Below are positions 22,552 through 34,500 of a stretch of 64,000 nt of DNA, piece by piece. Made by a program: the position numbers and the translations under genes. The notes beneath the pieces are model-generated. The model searched no databases. It saw nothing but the letters and a program-made list of their open reading frames with translations, and was not told where the DNA came from. The first letter of the stretch is position 1, and every line of letters begins with the position of its first letter. The DNA is taken from contig JANVCC010000050.1 of NCBI GenBank assembly GCA_025345505.1, positions 781,202 through 845,201 on the forward strand. Reading direction: 5' to 3'. Source of the DNA: Todiramphus chloris collaris (lineage: Eukaryota > Chordata > Aves > Coraciiformes > Alcedinidae).

Positions 22552-25500
22552 CTGCACCCTACTACAGCATCACAGAATGGTCTGGGTTGGGAGAGGCCTT
22601 GGAGCTCATGGGGTCCAAGTGTCGCCCCAGCGCTGCCAGGGCACCCCTGCCCCCTGGCCCTCGGCACCACAGCTCCACAGGGGGCTGGGAAACCCCTCCA
22701 GGGGTCACGGGGACTCCCCCCCTGCCCTGGGCAGCCTGGCACAGCCCTGGACAGCCCTGCAGGGGAAGGAATTGTTCCTCAGCTCCAACCTCAGCCTCCC
22801 CTGGGGCAGACTGAGCCCGGTTCCTCTTGTCCCTTGGGAGCAGAGCCCGACCCCCCTGGCTCCAAGCTCCTGAATTCCAGGGAGCTGTCAGAGCCAGAAG
22901 GGCTCCCCTGAGCCTCCTTCTCTCCAGGCTGGACAAGCCCAGGGCCCTCAGCCGCTCCTCACCAGCCTCCTGCTCCAGCTCCTTCCCAGCTCCATTGCCC
23001 TTCCCTGGCCACACTCCAGCCATTCAGGGAGTGTTTCTTGTAGCTCAGTGTCTTATACCAAGAGTCTTGTCTTGTTCCCTCTCTGTCCTCTTGGAAATAA
23101 ATTACTTCTGAGTGTCTCTGAACCTGAGATACGCATCACCCAGAACGAACCAGGAACCCCAGTGGCAGAGCCCCAGCTGTGCTGGGTTTGTGGTTCTAGC
23201 GGAGCTCTTGCCTTACAACAATTTTCAGTTCACCCCAAAGCTCAAACAACAACTTTTCTTCCAGCTACTTATAAATGAAGTAGTTAGAAGGCGGCTTTCC
23301 TGAGGCAGGCGTGTGCGGGTGTTCTACCTACCACGGCCATCAAGTGTCCCCGTGTCGGGGGGCGTCGGGAGTGCTGTATCTTCGCTCTGTCCCGCGTCGG
23401 GTGGGCGAGGTAGCTGTCCTCTTCAACGGTGACCTGAAGGGGTGGCAAAGGCCGGTGAACGTCTGGGGGCACAGGAAACACGAACCATTCCTTGGTTCTG
23501 TAGCTGTTTGTGGAACCTGCCCGCGCAGCATCGACAAGATGCTGGTCCCAAGGGCCAGCACTGGTCCGAGGCTTGCAGGTGGGACTTGCTGATCAATGCG
23601 CTTACAAGGGTGTGCAGAGGGGCTGACCTTCTCCTGGCAGGAGATTTGCAGGTAGAGCCAGCAGGGAATGGGGTGTGGAGACACAGCCTTAGAAGAGTCT
23701 TAGAGCGTTTCCCTTCTGTGCCTTGATGGGATCAGGTCTACTTAAGTCATTCCTGGTGATTACCTGGTGAATCTGTCTGTAAAGGCTGCAGCAACAGGCT
23801 CTCCTTGAAGGCCTCTCTACCCCTGTTTGCTACCCTGCTTCCTGCTCCACAGCTTTTCCTGGGCTCTGACCTTCGTTTGCCTTCACTACGGGGTTTTGTG
23901 TTGCCGTCCACGAGAAGAAACAGCAGCTCAGCGGCACGGCCCTGCACTGAGGTGGGTCGAAGGTGGAGGAGATCACTCTGAGGTGGCTCTAAAGCGAGGA
24001 GCTATCGGTGTGAAGCATCAATGTGAGAGAACAGTGAAGTGTTCTGCCAAGCCGCAGCCCCGGCAGCAAGGCCACAGCCTTCCCCAGGCACTTCTCACTC
24101 CCGCCGGACTGAGCCGCCCGGGGATGCTCACGCTGGCCTCACCCTGGCGTGCTCTCACGCTGGCCTCACCCCGGCGTGCTGGGGCCAGCCGCGGTTCTAG
24201 GCACCCGCTGCCTCCGGGAGGCTGAGCTGTGTGGGGAGAGGTTCTCAAGGAGGCAGAGCTGGACCACGCCAGGGTCCTCCTGGGCCTCATCTCTCTGGCT
24301 GTCCCTTCTTTTTACCCTCACCAGCGAGCCTGGCTGGTCCCGGCAGCAATGTAGACAGCGCACAGCACTGAGGAGACGGGATTAAACGCTCCGGGGTCAG
24401 GTCAGTAGGAAGGGATCTGCAGAGGTTAAATGCCCAGCAAGTCCCCGTCCTTCAGCCAAAGCGGCGGAAACGGGTCTGTCTCTGGGAGATGGAGATGGCG
24501 GCGGGGAGGGGCTGGGGGTGAAGGTGGCCGGAGGTGGGCTGACAGATGGTGCTGTGCTATTAGGGACTAGATTGGCTTTCAGTTAATACTTTAATTCAGT
24601 TCCACTACTTAAAGCTCCTTTGCAGACATGAGCACGCTGCGTGTTCACCCAGGAGCAGCACAGAGAGACTCTCCAAAGCCCTGGGAGACCATTGCAAATG
24701 GAGTGTGGGGTAAACTGGGCTGGGCTCCAAAGTAAAGGGGTCTTACTGGGGCCAGAAGTGCCAGGGAGAGCACAGAGCCTCAGCAGCTGCCTCTTGCCAT
24801 TGCTTTGCAGTCAGTGCTGAGGATTAACCCCCAGCCTGGAGGATCAAACCGTCCCAGACCCCCAGAAGGTGTTGGTGGGCGTTTGAGTGCAGTCCAGAAA
24901 TCCCCATGGCTTTGCACTCCTTTGTAATGGGAGATGAAGAGGGTAGAAGGGGCTGCTGCTGGCTCCAGCAGTCTAAAATCTTCACCCAAGATTAAAATTG
25001 AGGCAAGGGAGCCTGGCTCCAGCCCTGCGAGCCCTGCTCACCTCGTCTAAGATGCGGTTTTTAGCGCGTGTGATGGCGGAGTTGAGGGCGTTAATCCAGG
25101 ACTCTTTCTCTTCTGGACTCACAGCCAGGAAGATCAGATTTGGTGCCTGCAAAAGAGGGAACTGGGGTCAGTGCCAGTGACTAAACTCACCCAGAGACGC
25201 TTGCACACTGTCCCTGCCCACAGAAATGCGACACGGCCTTTGCAGCTGCTTTGCCTTTGTGGGAAAAGGCGAAGCAGACCTGGCCCCGCCGTCCCGCGCC
25301 TGAGCTCTCTGCCTCTTGGCAAAGCGCACCCCGACCCTCGCAGCACCCGGCCCCACATCCGACTGGATTCCTTTCCCTGTGGCTGCGGTTCCTCCTTCCC
25401 CTCTTTGCCCTCCCACACAGCAGCCTGGGTTTTGCCCTCCCCCATGGATGACGAGGCTTTTCTGGGCACCTGCTGCTCTCAGGCCCTTCCTCTGTTGTCA

Positions 25501-28500
25501 CCAGAGTCAGTCCCAGGAGCAGGTACCCGCGAAGGAGCCAGGCTTTCCACGCTGTGGTACGTCAGAGGCACGCTGCGGGCAGAGCAACGCTGACGACACA
25601 GCCCGGATGGGGGACTCGGCTTCCCTAGGGGCTTTTTTACGTTAGATACCCAGAAGAAACAAGCTTGAGCCTCCACAGCATTTTGTCCGATTCTCTCCAT
25701 CGCTCGGGGCGCTTGAGGACAGCGCAGCCGCTTTCCCCTCTCCCCTTCCCTCCCCTTTGTGTTTTGCCTTTTCATGGCGTTACACAATCCTCGGGGAAGC
25801 GCGGGGCGAGCAAGCTCAGGCTGCTGGAACGAGGCAGAAGGAAGGGTGTAAATCCAGCTCACGCGCGTGGCGGTGGGTGGGCGCGTGCCGGAGACAGCTC
25901 GTGGGCAGAGACTGGCTCTCTCCCCGCCGTGGCAACTGAGACCTCGTGGGGAGCCCTCCGAGGGAGCGGTGCCCCCACGCTGGCAATGTGAGCTTTCCTC
26001 GGGGCAGAAAGCACTCCTGGGGTAAATACCTGTGCAGCTCTTCTGATGCTGCCCAGCACCCCTGCCTCCCTGCCTCCCTCTGCACACTCGGCGAAACTGC
26101 AGCTCCCGGGAGGGCTGTCAGCAAATCCCCTGCTCCTGGCAAATGTTCCGATGCCTTCCCGAAGTCCAAACACTCCCAGGGAAATGGATCCCGAGCTACG
26201 TGCTGGCTCGTATTCACTGGGACAGCAGAGGCGTGAGTCCTCTCCCAGCAGGAGGAAGGTCTGCTCCTCTCGCCGTCCCTCACTGTTGCTGTCGGTCCCG
26301 ACGTGGGGAATGGGCGTTCACACGTTTTAAACCAAGACACGATCTGGACACCTACGCATCTCGGGCTATCCAGTTTCACCCCCCAATTCACACAGAACCC
26401 CAGCATGGTGGGGTTGGGAGGGACCTGTGGGGGTCCCCTGGTGCCACCCCCTGCTCCCCCCAGCAGGGGCACCCAGAGCAGGGGCCCAGCAGCGCAGGGT
26501 CCAGCCGGGCTGGGAATCTCTGCAGAGAAGGAGACTCCACAGCCTCTCTGGGCAGCCTGGCACAGGCTCCAAAACCCTCACCCCAAAGAACTGTCTCCTG
26601 TGGCAGTTCCCGTGCCCAGCCGTCCGGCTGGGAGCAGCTCACCGCGAGGCAGCCTGGTCTGCACCAGGGGCTGCTGGCTTTCTGCGGCTGCGAGCGCGGC
26701 GTACCGTGTTTCCAGGCTGCCTGGAGTGGGCGAGGGTGAATTTGCTGTGGTTCTTCTTGCTTCTGCTTTTGGACTTCCTGAGCTCTTCGCATTTCTCATA
26801 ATCACTCAGGTCAAACATTTCCTGTATGTTTTTTTCATCCTTTACCTGCAAAACAAAAAGAAATTCATGGCCTCTGCAGCCGTCAGACAGAGGCAGTGAC
26901 GGGGCTGGTCTGGAGACCAGCAGGGTGTGGGGCTGGAGCCGCCGTCTTCACAGGGGCTGGACCCTCGGAAGATGTGCTGGAGCCCGAGCAGCGTCCGTGG
27001 TCACCAGGACACGCTGTGAGACTCTCCCACGCCCGGGGCCCGGGCAGTGCTGGCACTGGGCAGCACTGGCACTGGGCAGCACTGGCACTGGGTCTGGAGG
27101 GGAGGAGATGAGGTTTTCAACGTGGTTGTGACTCGAGTGACTTCTGGAATGGGGTGGGGGTGACATATTCAGAAGGATAACTTGAAAATCGCAGTCTCCC
27201 GGGGCTGCTGCAGGTTCCTGCGGGACTCGACTGCCTTTGCCCCCCCAGAGTTACCGGGGGTGGGCTGAGCTGGCCTGCCGGTGTGATCAGACACGGTGTG
27301 CATGTTCAGGGACCCTCAGAACGAACGGGATTTGCTCCAGCAGCAAGGAGAGGACTCTGTCTGCCTGGAGGAGGTTCATGTGGAGGCAGGAGATGCTGGG
27401 AGGAGGTGGACTTTCATCTGCTGATGAAAAGGGGCAATCGTGTTAGCGCTTGTTGCTTTTCTGGAGATGGCGTAACAAAAGTTTGAGGGATAAGGATTAG
27501 CACTGCCTATTTTTACCCTGCTGGCGCTACTGAAGCCGGTGCTGACAGCTGATTTGGGGGGTGGATGAAGCGTATCCAGGCCCAGATGACTGACACGACG
27601 CGTGCGCTGCTCTCCCCCGCTGCTGAGCCTCGTCCCTTGGCAAGGGGCGATGGGCAGAATTCGTCCAGGCACCAGCAGACTCAGGTCATGGGGTTTGTTC
27701 TCACAGAGCCACAGCCTGGGCTGGGTGGGGAGGGACCTCCAGAGCTCAGCGGGTCCAAGCCCTGCGGGGAGCAGGGCCATCTGCAGCTGGAGCAGGGGGC
27801 TCAGAGCCCCGGGCAACCTCCCCTGGGCTGGCTCCAGGGATGGGGCAGCCACCACCTCTTGGGGCAACCTATTTTGGCAGCTGCTTGCCAGGCTTCCACT
27901 GCTGGGTGTCTGGCCAGGCCACCAGAGACCTCCAGCATCCAGGGCATCCCTGGGAGGTTTCAAGAGGGAAGAGAGCGCTAAGGCTTGGCCCAACACAAGC
28001 ACTTCCTGGTTGTCCTTTAGAGACTCACTTAGATCGGCCACTTTGCAGCTTCTACAAGATCTCCCTTCTCCCAGGGCTTTCTCCAGGTCCTTGATACTGT
28101 CTCATGAGAGATGGACACCAGAGCTGAAGGTGCCATCGCTCAGGGGACACCCGGAGCGAAGCAGAGCACACGCAGCCTGTCTCCTGCCTGGCCCCCAGCA
28201 GTTTTGTAGGACTTTGCATTGCTCTCTTTGATGCTCTGTCCTCACACCCCAGCTCTGCAGCTCTCCTCTTTCCGGGGTAAACACGAGGAAAGTCAGTAGC
28301 TGGGGTGGGACAGCCCTTGGTTTTGTCTGTCTGCTGAGGATGGAGCTGTAGCAGGCTCAAATCCACCTCAATCTGCTTAATCTGGCTGCAGCGGGGTCAG
28401 CACGGGCTGGGCTCTGCGGCACAGGGTCAGTGACTCGGGTGCCAGAAAGGCAGCCAGTGAGGAGGTCTTAGCTCTCGGAATTCTTGAACGGCCTCCACCC

Positions 28501-31500
28501 CGGCTGACACGGTTCCTCCCTGGCTTCGGGAAGCGCTGAAGGAATTCCCCATCATTTTTTCAACAGAATTTAAACAAAGGGGCTGACTAAAATTCTGTAA
28601 CCAGCTTTCTCACCAGTGACCTTGTACTGTGACTGCAGCTCCCCCTCTGTCCTTTTTCCTTCTGTCCTCTGAGTTTATCCTCAGGAGCCGGGAGGCGGGC
28701 ACTGCTCCCAGCTCTTGGGAAGCCCCAGAAGCTATTGCTTAGTTCCGCTCCTAACAACAGCCCCTGTGGATGGGCTGCTGGGAGCAGATCCGGAAGCGTC
28801 CCTCACAGATCCTGTCCATCTGTATATCCTCCCCGGGGCTTTTCTAATCAGCTTTTATCTTTTCCCAGTCCCATCCTACAACCCACCTCTTTCCAAGAAT
28901 CTCAGCTGAACTCAGCCCTGTTCATCTGCAGCAGCAGGAGCCGAGCACCCCTCAGCCCCCAGCGTGACCCAGTGACTGCAGCAGACGTTCTTACTCCAGA
29001 TATTGGCTCATGTAGGTCACTGGGACTTCCCCAGCCCTTCCCTCCTTTCTCGGGAAGACAGAGCCTGCACCGCGCGCTCATGGGAGGTGCGACTCGAACA
29101 TCTTGCCTCTAGGAACATCCACAGGGGGCTGCAGAATCTATGGGCGGGTAAACCTCCTTCGGGTGCAGCTTGTGCTTCACAAGGCTCAGGCTGACAAGTG
29201 CCAGGGCTCTAACCTCCCCCCACTGACCCAGCCTGGCCAGACCCCTCTGCAGAGCCTCTCTGCCTTCAGGCACATGAGGTTCTCCTGGGGTTTGGCCTGG
29301 CTCCTCCCCTGCTCCCAGACATGCTTCCACCCTCCAAGTAGGCAAGGTGAGGGAAGGGAAACTGAGGCACGGAGAAGGTGCCCCATCACTTGAGACAAAC
29401 AGGTCCCTCCAACATGGTGCATTAGACCCTGGAGCTATTAGACCAGACAATCCCTGCACCCCTGAGGGCAGCTGCAGCTTGGGGTGCAGCGACCCCGCAG
29501 CCGACACGCAGCCAGCGGCTAACCTGGGCCCAGCACCAGCGGCGGGACGTGCCGAGAGCAGCATTGCTGCGCTGCAGTTGAGGGAGGGGACGTGCATTCC
29601 TCACACGCCTCAGCCCCGCAGCTGCTGCCCGGCACAGTCAGCCCGAAGGGACATCTGCCCGAAAGGACGCCCTGCGGACGCGGAGGGACTCAGAACATCG
29701 GCCACGGTACCCAAAGGACCTTCTCTCAAAGGCCTGTAGGGTTGGTTTCTGCCCCTGCAGCTCATCGCGCTTCCCAAGGTCTGGTTTCTCCTGCGTGGAC
29801 GCTCCTTCGCAGCACTCTGGCGACGGAAGGGTCCCTGACGTGGTTTAAATTAACTGCCCCGTGGGTGTTGTGCTGACGGAGAGTTAAAATTCCCTTGCTC
29901 ATCAAGTTGTCACCTGCAAGAATTCCAAACTGCCTTGATTCCTCCCTTAACGGTTGGACTCAATGATCTTAAAGGTCTTTTCCAACCTAAACCATCCCAT
30001 GATTCTGTGGTTCTACAACTGAGACCAGGGGCCAGACCAGGAGCGAAGCAGGAGGGATGTCCCTCAGTCACCAGGCAGAGTTCTGTGGTTTTCCTTAGCT
30101 CTGTTCAGGGGAGATTTGCCCGAGCAGTTCCCTGTTGAGATGTGACATGCTCAAAGCAAATGCGGAAGGTACAGGAAATCACAAGACACCAAGTGTAACA
30201 TATCCACGAGACATTCAAGACGTCGTAACGTGGCTCAGTAACAAGAGACCGACAGATTCTCAGTCAAGCTGAACAGCCAAACATGGGCAGTCCTGGGGAC
30301 AGCGTCTGCAGCGTGTTCCCCTCTCAAGCTGAAATGAAAGTTTCACTTCCTTAAACTGAGCAGTTCTAGCAAGGGACAGAAATTTCTGCAGAGGAACCGG
30401 GCTCAAGCTGCCCCAGGGGAGGCTGAGCCTGGAGCTGAGGAACAATTCCTTCCCCTGCAGGGCTGTCCAGGGCTGTCCCAGGCTGCCCAGGGCAGGGGGG
30501 GAGTCCCCGTGCCCCCTGGAGGGGTTTCCCAGCCCCCCGTGGAGCTGTGGTGCCAAGGGCCAGGGGGCAGGGGTGCCCTGGCAGCGCTGGGGCGATGCTT
30601 GGACTCAGAGGTCTCTTTGACCAAAATCATTCTATGATTCTATTCACTTCACTGGAAGGATTCACCCTGCTCTGCAAAGTGTAGAATGGAGCTTGGCCGA
30701 GCAGAAGGAAGGTGGAGGGAAAAAAGAGCCTGGACGGTATGGAAGGGGCAGCAGGTCCAGGCCATGCAGTCCCAGGCTGCCCCTGCGCAGACAAACACCT
30801 AGGGCTTGCGCAGCTGCCCGACGCTGTCCCCAGCCCCCTGTGGAACCGCACAGCTCCCCCCAGCACCTTGCACCCGCTGAACGCCTCGGACACCAGCGAA
30901 CTTCCCCCGGCTGCCCACCGCAGGCGGGACACAGGGCCCGGCCACACGGCCACCCCGTGCGGAGGCATTCGCCAAGGGAACCGTCGCGGCAGCGAGCGCG
31001 TGGGGAGCGGGTGAGCGGGACGGCCACGAGCGCCTTCCGGGTCCAGCACACGCGTGCAGCGCGTATGTGAGCCGTAGACACGCACCCGTCGCAGGCAGCG
31101 CGAGCGGGGCCGTGGCGCCGTAAGGAGCGAGGAGCGAGAACGGGCTACTCTTCAAGTGCTCTTGTGCTAATTGAGCCGATGCTTTCGGTAGCAAACAAGA
31201 AAAGGCTCAAGGAAGCCCCGAGAAGCGTTTCCTCATTAACATCTCATCATCACGGAGCCCTCTCATGCTGTCTGGACAGCACTGGGCTTCCTGACAGGAA
31301 GCGGTGGGAGCCCAGCTGTGTCTGGGGTTGGCGGACGACGGATGGACGGACAGACGGCTGTTCGAGTGCAGAGGAACAACAAAGCTGCGCTAGAAACAAG
31401 AGAACAATTCCCAGAAATGTGCAGGGCGGAGGAGGGTGAGGGCGAGGAATGTGAAAGGGAGGAGGAGAAGGTGTGAGCGTGGCTCACTCCAGCACATCTT

Positions 31501-34500
31501 GCCTTGCGTGTTTCTGCCCTGAGTGCTCTGCGGCCGATGCCCAAATGCTAAATAATGAAGGGACTGGGTTTTGTTCACTGAGTTCAGGGAGTTCGGGTCA
31601 GAGCGGAGCCCTGGGCCACCCAGGGTCTGGTACCCTGGGCTACCTTTGGGGTGCGTGGTTGCAACAGCAGGAGGGGCTGGGTATTAGAGCAGGTTTCACA
31701 GCTCCCAGAGGCTGATCTCCTAGTAAAAGAACGGAACTCAAAAGCCCTGTTTGCATTGTCCGGGTATGATCAGAGATTTCCTCCCCTTACAGACCTGGTT
31801 TCTGACAGGGAGGAAGCCTGGGCTTCCCTTGGGCCCTCATATCTTGACCAAAATAAAGAAATCAGGGTTCGTCTCCAACCTACGAGCCCAAGTCCCAGGT
31901 AGGCAACAGAAAATCGCACCAATTCCTGGGAGGAATTGATGGGACACTGTCAGGATTTTGGTGGTCTGACTCTGCTGGCCTTTTGGAAACTCTCCCGTCA
32001 GCCCTTCCAGCTGTCGGGCCACTGCTCAGCTCCGTGCGGTGTCACGGCTCCGCGGTGTCACGGTGCGGCATCGTGACCTGCCCCGATCCCTTTCCCTGGC
32101 ATCACACGCTGCGCGACACACAGCTCCCCCTTCCCGGCACCGTGGGCCTCCGGGAGGGCAGTGTTATTAACCCTGCTTCCCAGATGGAGAAACTTGGGCA
32201 AAAGCAAATGAATGTCTGGTTTGAATTGATGAGGAGCGCGTGGCAGGTCTACCGATGGCAGCCAGGAGTCCTGGCGTCTAACCCCTTCCTCTGTGGCACT
32301 CTGAGCCGACGGGGAGAGGCCAGGAGTCCCTCCTTACGCGCCGGACAACCTTCCTGCTGCTCGAGAGCAGCCACGGAGCTTAGGAGGAGCTGACAAGAAC
32401 CACCGAGAGTTAACTCCTCAGCTCCGTCCACTGAATCCACATTACTCCGATGGCTTTGAAGGAGCAAAAATAATCTCTAGCAGAGGAGGACTTGCATCTT
32501 TTGCAAAAAGTGGACAATTGCATCTCCTGGCCCCTCACGGCAGAGATCGGGCTGAGATTCAACCTGCCCAGTGGCCTTTCCCAACGGAGTTTTCTGTTCC
32601 TGTCTCCTCAGGGTCTCTCTCCCGCTCCATCCTCTCTCCGCCTGCACCCGGTGCCTGCCAGCCCAGGAGTCACCCAGGGAGAGGCCTTTCTCCAGAGCAG
32701 CGGGGAGCCTCTCCCACACCTCACCAGCACAACCCAGCACCTGCTGTAATCTGGAGTGTGAAAAAAACCCAGCAGAGGCTCCGTCCTGGTCTGCTTGACA
32801 AATCCCAATTTATTAAGCTATTTGCGGGAGCCACAGGCACCTGCTGCCCGCAAGGCGAGCGCACGGGGGGAGCCCCGTGCTCTGGAACGCACGCTGAGAG
32901 CTGGGGATGGGAGGGAGAGTTGGCCACGGGCCTCCCCACTCCTCGATACGTGAAGCCCTGGCTGTGCTACAGAATCAAGGTCCAGACAGTACCAAAAATC
33001 CACGCTCTGTGCTTAAAGACCCGTCTGCCTCCGAACAGAGAGGCTCAGGGGCACCACGGACGGGCACGCAGCCCACACGCATGCCCCCCGGCCGCACACG
33101 CGGGCGCTCACCCGCTCACCCAGGGATGCTGGACCTGCTGACACGGGCGGACTCTTCCCTCCCGTGGGCGCGTGGAGTCGCTTGGGTGCAGCGCAGGCGG
33201 CCAGATGTTACCTCTGTAACCACGGTTCCACACGGCCACCGATTCTTCCATATAAAGACATCGGCCGCCGCCGGCTGTTATTTATGGTCTCTCACGCCCG
33301 TTTCGCACGCGGATCACCACAGCGCTGCCTTGCTCGTACGTGCGCGGGGTGGCTGGGGTTTTTTTCCCCGTAAAGAAACACATGCTCCCTGCAACAATCA
33401 CAAGTGCTCCTCGTTCAGAACCAGCACCACTCGGCCCCTCCGCCAGCCTCCTCCTGCTCGGGGAACACAGATATTCGAGCTACCTGGACAGGTCTGGGGG
33501 GCAGGGATGGACACACAGACGTCTCTTCCCGGCACAGCCTCACTGCCGTGGATTCATTCTCTCTTGTGCAGGCTTTCCTGCTCCTTAGCAAGGGTAGAGC
33601 CTTTTGCTGTCGATTTATTCTCCAGCTGAGGCACCAGAAAGAGACAAAGCCACCCACCCGGCAGCACTGGGTGTCCAGTCCATCCCAGCAGTGCCGCGGC
33701 CAGCGGCATTTCCAGCTGGTGACTTTGGGGTGGCCGGGATTTTGGAAAACACTGCTGTTTCCCCAGGGAAGATCCAGAGTCCTTCCCACGTGGCCTAAGG
33801 GTGGGTGTTGGGACAGGCAGTGCGGCGCTGGGGTCCCAGTGCGGGGCTGGGCTGCAGCGGGGGGGGGGCTGGAAGCGTCCTGGAGAACCTCACCGGTGTG
33901 GAGCCCACTCAGGTGGCACCACAGAGGGACTTCCAGAGGCTTCTCAGGGCTTCCTGGAGCTGAACAGGGGGGTGTTCAGCCTGCAGAGGAGACCTTCTGG
34001 GGGCCTTTGGGTGCTTGGAAGAAAGCTGGGGATGGAGTTTTGGGCAGGGGCTGTTGGGACAGTCCAAGGGGTGAGGGGTTTGAGCTCCAAGAGGGGGATT
34101 CAGAGCAGAGAGAAGGGAGAAATTGTTGGTGCTGAGGGTGGGCAGAGCCTGGCCCAGGCTGCCCCGAGAGGTGGTGGCTGCCCCATCCCTGGCACCATTG
34201 CAGGGGAGGTTGCCCGGGGCTCTGAGCACCCTGCTCCAGCTGCAGATGGCCCCGCTCCCTGCAGGGCTTGGACCCAAAGGTCCCTCCCCACCCAGCCCAG
34301 TCCGGGAGTCTATGACTCTGATAACAGCGCTGGAAGCGCCCCTCCCTCTCCCTGGCAAAGGTGCTCTGCGGAGGTCCTGAGCTCAGGCAGGATGCAGCCC
34401 ATGGGCTCAGGCCTGGGGTGCCCGTCCAGCCTGTCCCACCTGCACAGATGTGTCCCAGTGCCTGGTTCTGCCTCTGCTGCAGCGGGGCCAAGTTTCTCAC

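Larger units (their letters stand above)
22409..23331 (-). other. PLEKHO1 intron 5
   Basis: 923 bases containing the (GGCACA)n array with the N gap (22434-22549), a CR1 copy in minus orientation (about 22565-23030) and a 40-base segment (23063-23102) that matches, inverted, the sequence just beyond the gene's 3' end. Confidence 0.85.

Noticed and set aside
30627-31085. 152-codon minus-strand frame over the CpG block
   Set aside because: Produced by GC-rich composition next to a CR1 tail; no domain.
32907-33629. 240-codon plus-strand frame
   Set aside because: It lies inside PLEKHO1 intron 2 on the other strand, has no recognisable domain, and competing frames of similar length exist on both strands.
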